Assembly (NCBI GenBank): GCA_020056545.1
Contig: JAGVHM010000196.1
Span: forward strand, 1 to 5,736
Origin: a bacterium
Lineage (GTDB): Bacteria; Desulfobacterota; Deferrimicrobia; Deferrimicrobiales; Deferrimicrobiaceae
Direction of reading: 5' to 3'
Length of the DNA stretch: 5,736 bases
In this document: positions 1-4,133 of the stretch, piece by piece
Layout of the letters: each line of letters starts with the position of its first letter
Position numbering within the stretch: the stretch's first letter is position 1
The notes under the pieces: generated by a model
What the model saw: only the letters and a program-made list of their open reading frames with translations
Database searches by the model: none
What the model was told of the DNA's origin: nothing
Translations under genes and position numbers: made by a program

Positions 1-398
1 ATCAGGCCGAGCAACGCGCCGTACGCCGCCACACCCCCTTCAATGACCGTGACGCGGTTCCCGGCAACGGGCGGCGGCGAACCGGCGGCCTTCAGCACCT
101 TCGCGCAGGTCGCGGAAACCGGCGTGGGGAGGTCATCCGGACGCAAACGGTTTTCGACGGAACTTTCGATGGAGCCGACCGCCCCGATCTTCGCGCGGAT
201 GTGGCGGCGGATCCGGCGTCCGCCGACGAGGAAGTAAAGAGGCACGCCTGCGACGGGCAGAAGAGCTATGGCGAGCACCCACGCCACGGTGGCTGCGGGC
301 TGGCGCCGTTCGAGGATGATCCGGGGGATCAGGATGAAGGCGAATATATACCCGAGGGTGGAGAAGACCAGCGCGGCGATCCGCCATCCGTCGTGCAT
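1..398 (-). CDS. cls: Cardiolipin synthase-like phospholipase D family protein, N-terminal part (runs off the window)
   Basis: Reading the minus strand from the ATG at 398 gives 132 open codons to the window edge. Residues about 7-25 and 36-58 are two hydrophobic segments. The second (AWVLAIALLPVAGVPLYFLVGG, in part) is the typical PLDc_N membrane hairpin of bacterial cardiolipin synthases, followed by a basic stretch (GRRIRRHIR). Near the cut end, GNRVTVIEGGVAAYGALL matches the segment that opens the first PLD catalytic domain. The HKD catalytic motifs would lie beyond the window and cannot be checked. Family members condense phosphatidylglycerol, or phosphatidylglycerol and phosphatidylethanolamine, into cardiolipin at the inner membrane. 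The start is supported by GGAGG at 409-405 (minus), six bases upstream; this Shine-Dalgarno lies in the tip of the 41-bp inverted repeat. The gene is divergent from tRNA-Ser. Another PLDc_N-containing protein is possible, but Cls is the best call. Confidence 0.82.
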   Translation of the reverse strand, partial: MHDGWRIAALVFSTLGYIFAFILIPRIILERRQPAATVAWVLAIALLPVAGVPLYFLVGGRRIRRHIRAKIGAVGSIESSVENRLRPDDLPTPVSATCAKVLKAAGSPPPVAGNRVTVIEGGVAAYGALLGL

Positions 399-404
399 GG
401 CACC

Positions 405-445
405 CCTCCGTAAAAACCTCAGAACCGGGACGTTCCTAAGAACTC
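405..445 (+). repeat. Left arm of the perfect 41-bp inverted repeat
   Basis: This arm is an exact reverse complement of 557-597. Its outer tip, read on the minus strand, is CGGAGG, which serves as the ribosome binding site of the cls-like gene that starts at 398. Pairing stops at once outside 405 and inside 445, so both boundaries are sharp. Confidence 0.9.
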
Positions 446-556
446 TATTATTAAACCGGGACGGTCATCGGAGGACTATCCCAAGAAGTTGCGACGGTGG
501 ACAGCAAGTATGTCTAATGACTGTCCCGTATAATAATTCTGGACCATCCATGTTTC

Positions 557-597
557 GAGTTCTTAGGAACGTCCCGGTTCTGAGGTTTTTACGGAGG
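557..597 (-). repeat. Right arm of the perfect 41-bp inverted repeat
   Basis: This arm is an exact reverse complement of 405-445. It ends 11 bp before the perfect -10 hexamer that precedes tRNA-Ser, so any -35 contact for that promoter must fall within this arm. Confidence 0.9.
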
Positions 598-614
598 CGC
601 CTTTCCGATATAAT
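586..614 (+). promoter_or_regulatory. Probable tRNA-Ser promoter
   Basis: A perfect sigma70-type -10 box, TATAAT, lies at 609-614, about 15 bp before the mature tRNA 5' end at 630; transcription would begin near 621. The -35 region is weak. The best match is TTTACG at 588-593 (15-bp spacing), or a T-rich stretch at 586-591 (17-bp spacing). Both lie in the right arm of the inverted-repeat element. Confidence 0.6.
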
Positions 615-629
615 ACCTCCCCTTGGCGC

Positions 630-722
630 GGAGGGGTACCGAAGTGGCCGTAACGGGGTCGACTCGAAATCGACTTGGCGGTGCGAGCCGCCACGTGGGT
701 TCGAATCCCACCCCCTCCGCCA
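630..722 (+). tRNA. tRNA-Ser (anticodon CGA)
   Basis: A full class II cloverleaf of 93 nt can be drawn. The acceptor stem pairs GGAGGGG (630-636) with CCCCTCC (712-718), followed by discriminator G719 and an encoded CCA (720-722). The anticodon stem pairs GTCGA (658-662) with TCGAC (670-674) around loop CTCGAAA, placing anticodon CGA at 665-667 to read UCG. The long variable arm (GGCGG/CCGCC, about 677-692) and G73 are the serine identity features. The T arm pairs GTGGG with CCCAC around TTCGAAT. tRNA-Ser upstream of ffs-dnaX is a conserved neighbourhood. The last 22 bases are duplicated at 865-886. Confidence 0.97.
701..722 (+). repeat. 22-bp direct repeat, copy 1 (3' end of tRNA-Ser)
   Basis: The T-loop-to-CCA end of tRNA-Ser is repeated exactly at 865-886. 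A duplicated tRNA 3' end is the usual footprint of site-specific integration by a tyrosine integrase. Here the repeats bracket only about 142 bp, with no integrase gene. Confidence 0.85.
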
Positions 723-747
723 AAGTTTTTCGGATCGGAGATGATGG

Positions 748-867
748 GATTCGAACCCGAGCCCGCCGCCGACCGAAGAGGGAGGAAAAGGGCGACCTTG
801 CGGAGCCCGGCAGGCGGGCGAGGCGGCCGCAATGGCCGATGGCGTGAACGCCGAGGCTGATCGGTCG
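748..867 (+). repeat. Dispersed structured repeat, copy A (downstream of tRNA-Ser)
   Basis: This roughly 120-nt segment matches 3015-3137 with about nine substitutions and three one-base gaps (my hand alignment). It can fold as a multi-branched structure. A closing stem pairs CGACCGA (770-776) with TCGGTCG (861-867). Inside are four hairpins: AAGG/CCTT with a GCGA loop (788-799), GCCCG/CGGGC (805-819), CGGCC/GGCCG (824-838) and GGCG/CGCC with loop TGAA (841-852). All four hairpin stems are kept in copy B, where three of the changed sites fall in hairpin loops. It is not recognised as a named RNA family. It could be a mobile non-coding repeat or the relic of a small RNA element. The closing-stem 3' strand runs into the duplicated tRNA end. 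Confidence 0.7.
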
Positions 868-895
868 AATCCCACCCCCTCCGCCATGTTTTTTT
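864..895 (+). terminator. Possible terminator T-tract after the tRNA unit
   Basis: Seven consecutive T (889-895) follow a GC-rich stretch. No perfect hairpin abuts the T run; the nearest strong stem is GGCG/CGCC at 841-852. A five-T run also follows the tRNA directly at 726-730. An intrinsic terminator is plausible but not proven from the sequence. Confidence 0.3.
865..886 (+). repeat. 22-bp direct repeat, copy 2 (att-like duplicate of the tRNA-Ser 3' end)
   Basis: This is identical to 701-722 but has no tRNA body in front of it, so it is not a second tRNA gene. It is followed by a seven-T run, which may be the original downstream context of the tRNA before the insert arrived. Confidence 0.85.
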
Positions 896-956
896 GCCCT
901 TGTAAAACGCCGTTAAACTGAGTGTGATTTTCGGGTTACGACGTGATGAGTGGCAC

Positions 957-985
957 TTGAATCGATGGGTGTTTCCACGTAGTAT
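957..985 (+). promoter_or_regulatory. Candidate promoter for ffs (and perhaps dnaX)
   Basis: TTGAAT (957-962) and TAGTAT (980-985) are separated by 17 bp. Each matches the sigma70 consensus at four of six positions. Initiation would be near 992, some 30 bases before the paired body of SRP RNA, leaving a short 5' leader for processing. TATTAA at 983-988 is an alternative -10 box. Confidence 0.45.
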
Positions 986-1020
986 TAATCCCTTATTGCA
1001 GGCCTTGCCGGAGCCCCTTA

Positions 1021-1147
1021 CGGGGGTGCGCCGGCGGCCAGGCCCGCCGCAACGGAAGGCGGCAAACCCCGTCAGGTCCGGAAGGAAGCAGCGGTAGCCG
1101 CACAGCTCCGTGTGCCGGCGGTTCCCCTGGCTGCCGGCGGACCCCCG
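1021..1147 (+). ncRNA. ffs: Signal recognition particle RNA (4.5S type)
   Basis: The universally conserved SRP domain IV tip is present at 1071-1092: the GGAA tetraloop (1080-1083) is flanked by GTCAGGTCC and GGAAGCAGC, the asymmetric loops that bind the Ffh M domain. The remainder forms one long interrupted helix. CAAACCCC/GCGGTAGCCG flank the tip. CGGA pairs with TCCG, CCGCCG with CGGCGG (about 1114-1121), GGCCAGG with CCTGGCT, and GCCGGC with GCCGGC. The outermost pairing is GGGGGT (1022-1027) with ACCCCC (1141-1146). The RNA assembles with Ffh to target membrane proteins co-translationally. No Alu domain is visible, so this is the small bacterial form, slightly longer than the 114-nt E. 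coli RNA. End positions are estimated from the pairing. Placement just upstream of dnaX is conserved in many bacteria. Confidence 0.93.
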
Positions 1148-1161
1148 GTTGGCAGCAGGTG

Positions 1162-1221
1162 CCACCCGCCGAAGCGCTCATGCGTCGAGTCGATGAGGGC
1201 CCAGTGAGCGCAGACGGGTGG
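1162..1221 (+). promoter_or_regulatory. Long hairpin in the ffs-dnaX spacer
   Basis: CCACCCG (1162-1168) pairs with CGGGTGG (1215-1221), and GCGCTCA (1174-1180) pairs with TGAGCGC (1205-1211). This gives 14 perfect base pairs interrupted by a 5-by-3 internal loop. No T-tract follows, so it is not a standard terminator. It may protect or process the junction of a joint ffs-dnaX transcript. The role is inferred. Confidence 0.5.
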
Positions 1222-1231
1222 ACCCTCGGAA

Positions 1232-1243
1232 GGGGAAATCCCC
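1232..1243 (+). promoter_or_regulatory. Small hairpin just upstream of the dnaX ribosome binding site
   Basis: GGGG and CCCC enclose the tetraloop AAAT, five bases before the GGGAG Shine-Dalgarno (1249-1253) of dnaX. It would leave the binding site open but could shape leader folding. No regulatory family is recognised. Confidence 0.4.
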
Positions 1244-1261
1244 GGGACGGGAGCGGATCGT

Positions 1262-2959
1262 ATGGCGTACGAGGCGCTGGCCAGGAAGTGGCGCCCCAAA
1301 GGCTTCGAGGAGGTCGTTGGGCAGGGACACGTCACGCGCGCGCTCGCCAACGCGATCTCGCTCGGGAAGATACATCACGCCTACCTTTTCGCCGGGACGC
1401 GCGGGGTGGGGAAGACCACCTTCGCCAGGATTCTCGCCCGTGCGCTTAACTGCGAGAAGGGCCCCACCGCTTCTCCGTGCCGGAAGTGCGCCGCATGCCT
1501 GGAGATCCTCGCCGGCACGGCGGTCGACGTGCAGGAGATCGACGGGGCGTCCAACACCGGCATCGACGACGTGCGCCGCCTCCGGGAGAACGCTGCCTAC
1601 GCTCCCGCCCGCCTGCGGTACAAGATCTACATCATCGACGAAGTCCACATGCTCTCTAAATCGGCTTTCAACGGGCTGCTGAAGATCCTGGAAGAGCCGC
1701 CTCCCCACACCGTGTTCGTCTTCGCCACCACGGAGCCGGGAAGGATCCCGGACACTGTCCTTTCCCGCGTTCAGAGGTTCGACTTCCGGATGCTGTCCGA
1801 GGAGGAGATCCTCGACCGCCTGAGGGAGATGTCGAAGGCGGAGAAGATACACTGCGAGGAGGATGCGCTTCGCCTCATGGCGCGCTACGCCTTTGGGTCG
1901 ATGCGGGACGGCCAGTCGATCTTCGAGCAGGCGGCGGTATCGGGAAACGGGCAAATCACTGCAGCGCTCGTCGAGGAGATGCTGGGGTTGGTCGGCACCG
2001 AAGCGGCGATCGACCTCGTAGGCGCGGTCGCGGCCGGGAGCGCCGGGGAGGCGATCCGGAAGTTCTCCGCCCTGCTGTCGCGGGGGGCCGATCTGAAGTT
2101 CCTCTACTTTTCCGTGGTCGACGTGCTGCGGGATGCCGCCGTGTGGAAGTTCACGGAGAGCGACGATCTGCTGTTCCGCCATTCGCCTTCGTCGCTGGGT
2201 CGCGTGAAGGAGTTGTGCGGGGGGAAGAGCCGCGAGGAGTGGATGTTCCTGCTGGACATCGCTTTCCGCTCCGAGAAGGACGTCCTTGGCACCGAGTTCC
2301 CGCGGCTTGGTTTCGAGCTTCTCCTTTTGCGCCTGGTCAACGCTCCGGGGCTTCTCGACGTTGAGGGGCTTGGGGTGGAGGCCTCGCCTGAGCCGAGTCC
2401 CCGCCCGGCGGCCGTTCAAGTGGCGCGGGGCACGGGTCCTCCGCCCAAAGCCGCGGCGACGACATTCGCGACCCGCTCGGCTTCCCCGCCGGCGCTACGG
2501 AAGGACGAGGATTTGTGGGACGCGCTTCTGAAGAACGTCAACGCGAAGAAGAAGACCGTCCTGTTGAGCCTTCTTTCCCAGATGAAAGGGCGGCGGGAAG
2601 GGGACGAGGTCGTCATCTCCTCGCCGCATCAGTTCGTGCTCGACCGGCTACGGGAAGAGGACAAGTGGCCCTTGCTGCTGCAGGCGGTTTCGGAGGTTGC
2701 GGGCAAGAAGCTCGAGGTCCGGCTTTCCGTTTCCGCGGAAAAAAAAAGCCCTGACGCCGCCGCCGTAGCCGGAGAGGAGGACAGGGCCCGACGGAAGGCT
2801 CTCTCGGACCCGCTGCTGGCGGAGGTGCTGCGCGTATTCGAGGGTGCGACGGTCCTCGAGGTCCGCCCCACTCCAGGGAAAAATATCCCGCCGGAGATCG
2901 GGGAACCGGAACCGGACGCCGAAGATCCGGCACCGAGCGAGTCTGAACAAGATGCTTGA
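1262..2959 (+). CDS. dnaX: DNA polymerase III subunit gamma/tau (clamp-loader ATPase)
   Basis: The 565-residue product loads the beta sliding clamp and, through its C-terminal part, links polymerase cores and helicase. Residues 45-52 (GTRGVGKT) are Walker A. Four cysteines (64, 73, 76, 79) form the DnaX zinc module. DEVH at 126-129 is Walker B, TTEP at 156-159 is sensor 1, SRVQRF at 168-173 carries the arginine finger R169 (V replaces the usual C), and GSMRD at 212-216 holds the sensor 2 arginine. Helical domain III runs to about residue 365. A Pro/Ala-rich linker (about 373-410) precedes the tau-specific C-terminal domain. The start is fixed by GGGAG at 1249-1253, eight bases upstream. Nine A residues (2739-2747) at codons 493-496 probably permit slippage to a shorter form (see the findings). 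A 202-bp gap follows, containing repeat copy B, before ybaB. Confidence 0.97.
   Translation: MAYEALARKWRPKGFEEVVGQGHVTRALANAISLGKIHHAYLFAGTRGVGKTTFARILARALNCEKGPTASPCRKCAACLEILAGTAVDVQEIDGASNTGIDDVRRLRENAAYAPARLRYKIYIIDEVHMLSKSAFNGLLKILEEPPPHTVFVFATTEPGRIPDTVLSRVQRFDFRMLSEEEILDRLREMSKAEKIHCEEDALRLMARYAFGSMRDGQSIFEQAAVSGNGQITAALVEEMLGLVGTEAAIDLVGAVAAGSAGEAIRKFSALLSRGADLKFLYFSVVDVLRDAAVWKFTESDDLLFRHSPSSLGRVKELCGGKSREEWMFLLDIAFRSEKDVLGTEFPRLGFELLLLRLVNAPGLLDVEGLGVEASPEPSPRPAAVQVARGTGPPPKAAATTFATRSASPPALRKDEDLWDALLKNVNAKKKTVLLSLLSQMKGRREGDEVVISSPHQFVLDRLREEDKWPLLLQAVSEVAGKKLEVRLSVSAEKKSPDAAAVAGEEDRARRKALSDPLLAEVLRVFEGATVLEVRPTPGKNIPPEIGEPEPDAEDPAPSESEQDA
2739..2754 (+). promoter_or_regulatory. 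Candidate programmed slippage/frameshift site in dnaX
   Basis: The zero frame reads GAA AAA AAA AGC through nine consecutive A. A -1 ribosomal shift on A AAA AAA, or one extra A in the mRNA, reads AAG CCC TGA and stops at 2752-2754, giving 497 residues instead of 565. The +1 frame stops at TAG 2766-2768. GCCCTG (2748-2753) can pair with CAGGGC (2782-2787) to make a downstream stem. Known parallels are the E. coli dnaX A AAA AAG ribosomal shift and transcriptional slippage on the A9 run of Thermus dnaX. Confidence 0.55.
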
Positions 2960-2985
2960 GCGTTCCGGACGCAGGGCGCAGCGGG

Positions 2986-3026
2986 GGAGTTCGAATCTTT
3001 GGATGGAATATTAAGATTCGGACTCC
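2986..3026 (+). repeat. 14-bp inverted repeat preceding repeat copy B
   Basis: The arm at 2986-2999 (GGAGTTCGAATCTT) pairs with 3013-3026 (AAGATTCGGACTCC), with one mismatch that becomes a G-U pair in RNA and a 13-nt loop. No T-tract follows, so it is not a typical dnaX terminator. Copy A has the matching arrangement, in which the tRNA T arm supplies the left half. Confidence 0.65.
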
Positions 3027-3137
3027 GAGCCCGCCGCCGACCGGGTAGGGAGGAAAAGGGCGACCTTGTGGAGCCCGACAGGCGGGCGAGGCGGCCGCAG
3101 GGGCCGATGGCGTGATCGCCGAGGCTGAGGCGGTCCG
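3015..3137 (+). repeat. Dispersed structured repeat, copy B (between dnaX and ybaB)
   Basis: This aligns with 748-867 at roughly 90% identity by hand. The hairpins AAGG/CCTT (3056-3067, GCGA loop), GCCCG/CGGGC (3073-3087), CGGCC/GGCCG (3092-3106) and GGCG/CGCC (3109-3120) are all intact. The closing stem is shortened to GACCG/CGGTC (3039-3043, 3131-3135). Unlike copy A, it has no tRNA-end duplication. It interrupts a gene junction that is normally short, so it is probably an insertion, and it ends just before the ybaB ribosome binding site. It is not recognised as a named family. Confidence 0.7.
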
Positions 3138-3161
3138 AGGAGCGGCTATGATCGGAGTACG

Positions 3162-3473
3162 ATGATGGACTTCAAGGACGTGCTGAAACAGGCGCAGCAG
3201 ATGCAGGCGCGCCTTGCCAAGCTCCAGGAGGAACTTGCGGGGATGACGGTGGAAGCTTCCGCGGGAGGCGGCATGGTGACGGTCGTTGCGAACGGTCGCC
3301 AGGAGATTCTTTCCGTCAGGATAGAGAAGGAGGTGATCTCGCCCGAGGACGCCGATCTTCTCCAGGACCTCGTCCGCGCCGCGGTGAACGAGGCGCTCGC
3401 GCGTTCCAAGGAGATGGCCGCCGGAGAAATGGCGAAGGTCACGGGGGGGATCAACCTCCCCGGCCTGACGTAG
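3162..3473 (+). CDS. ybaB: YbaB/EbfC family nucleoid-associated protein
   Basis: This 103-residue protein has the family's typical length and layout. It begins with an N-terminal helix rich in Q, K and L (FKDVLKQAQQMQARLAKLQEELAG, in part). A beta core follows, with the ASAGGGMVTVVANGRQEI signature at about residues 33-50, and a C-terminal helix (LVRAAVNEALARSKEMA, about 67-83) closes it. Homologues are dimeric tweezers that bind DNA and occur beside recR. Two in-frame ATGs stand at 3162 and 3165. GGAG at 3154-3157 lies four bases from the first and seven from the second, so initiation at 3165 (102 residues) is equally or more likely. The gene sits four bases before recR and is almost certainly co-transcribed with it. 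The long spacer from dnaX is occupied by repeat copy B. Confidence 0.95.
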   Translation: MMDFKDVLKQAQQMQARLAKLQEELAGMTVEASAGGGMVTVVANGRQEILSVRIEKEVISPEDADLLQDLVRAAVNEALARSKEMAAGEMAKVTGGINLPGLT

Positions 3474-3477
3474 CGCA

Positions 3478-4074
3478 ATGCCCTATCCAAAGCCGCTGCG
3501 CAGGCTTGTTTCGCTGCTCACCCGCCTCCCCTGCGTCGGGGAGAAGACCGCGACGCGACTTGCGCTCCACATGCTACGGATGCCGCGGGAGTCCGTCCGG
3601 GAATTGGGCGAGGCTATTGCCGGGATCTCCGAGGCTGTGATAAAATGCTCAAAATGTTTTAACATTGCGGATATAGACCCGTGCTCTCTGTGCACGGACC
3701 CCGCGCGCCGGGATGACTTGATTTGCGTCGTTGAAGATCCCACCGACATTGTCCCGATCGAGAAAAGCGGGGAGTACAATGGAAAGTATCACGTCCTCGG
3801 GGGGGCGATCTCGCCGATCGACGGCGTTATGCCGGAGGACCTGCGGATCCGGGAGCTTACGGACCGGCTTTCAAAGGGGGGGGTAGGAGAAGTAATTCTC
3901 GCCACCAATCTGACCGCGGAAGGGGAAGCCACCGCCTCCTACCTGGCTGGCGTGGTAAAGCCGTTGAACGTGCGCGTCACCCGCATCGCCTACGGCATGC
4001 CCGTTGGATCGGACCTGGAGTACACCGACGAGGTCACCGTCGGCAGGGCGATCAAGGGCCGCCGCGAAGTGTAA
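3478..4074 (+). CDS. recR: Recombination mediator protein RecR
   Basis: At 198 residues this is a full-length RecR, which acts with RecO (and RecF) to load RecA onto SSB-coated gapped DNA. An N-terminal helix-hairpin-helix occupies about residues 10-35 (LTRLPCVGEKTATRLALHML in the hairpin). A C4 zinc finger uses Cys57, Cys60, Cys69 and Cys72. The Toprim domain starts at about residue 80 (CVVEDPTD, Glu86) and includes the TNLTAEGEATASYL segment at 143-156. The C-terminal segment RIAYGMPVGSDLEYTDEVTVGRA is the family's conserved ending. It follows ybaB by four bases and has no clear Shine-Dalgarno, so translational coupling is likely. A run of eight G at 3876-3883 lies inside the gene without breaking the frame. 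Confidence 0.97.
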   Translation: MPYPKPLRRLVSLLTRLPCVGEKTATRLALHMLRMPRESVRELGEAIAGISEAVIKCSKCFNIADIDPCSLCTDPARRDDLICVVEDPTDIVPIEKSGEYNGKYHVLGGAISPIDGVMPEDLRIRELTDRLSKGGVGEVILATNLTAEGEATASYLAGVVKPLNVRVTRIAYGMPVGSDLEYTDEVTVGRAIKGRREV

Positions 4075-4133
4075 GAAGCGGGGGAAAAAAGATAAAGGGA
4101 TAAAGGGAAATTCCACTGGAGAGGGGCCAAGCA

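Larger units (their letters stand above)
405..597. mobile_element. 193-bp MITE-like element with perfect 41-bp terminal inverted repeats
   Basis: Positions 405-445 and 557-597 are exact reverse complements over 41 bases, separated by 111 bp. The interior carries a second, weaker nested inverted repeat (456-468 against 517-529, 11 of 13 matching). GGGAC occurs at 427-431 and 458-462 and its complement GTCCC at 523-527 and 571-575, and the 10-mer AACCGGGACG is repeated directly at 423-432 and 454-463. No open frame of credible coding character lies inside. The interior is more AT-rich than its surroundings. Perfect long arms, small size and intergenic position resemble a non-autonomous transposable element or a REP/BIME-like palindromic unit. 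No convincing target-site duplication flanks it, and no transposase is in the window, so the class is inferred. An invertible regulatory segment is the alternative reading. Confidence 0.7.

Noticed and set aside
268..744. 158-codon plus-strand open frame across the inverted repeat and tRNA
   Set aside because: It runs through the antisense of cls, the inverted-repeat element and the tRNA. It has no credible ribosome binding site or protein family.
741..886. A second tRNA gene on either strand after tRNA-Ser
   Set aside because: T-loop-like sequences occur near both ends (746-758 minus, 865-886 plus), but no acceptor partner, anticodon arm or D arm can be drawn.
465..887. Minus-strand open frames (also 563-1165) with WRRGWDSNPR-like peptides
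   Set aside because: These are antisense translations of tRNA-Ser and its duplicated 3' end. The peptide is a well-known artefact of reading across tRNA genes and indicates no real protein.
1178..2419. 413-codon minus-strand open frame opposite dnaX
   Set aside because: It lies wholly antisense to a clear dnaX gene, is rich in Arg, Pro and Leu as expected from a GC-rich complement, and has no recognisable domain.
3148..3165. Five-codon open frame whose stop overlaps the ybaB start
   Set aside because: ATG at 3148 has only a distant GAGGAG in front. The peptide (MIGVR) is too short to judge and easily arises by chance.
3876..3883. Eight-G run in recR as a phase-variation tract
   Set aside because: The frame is intact and recR is a housekeeping gene. 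A single G8 run in GC-rich DNA is weak evidence for switching.
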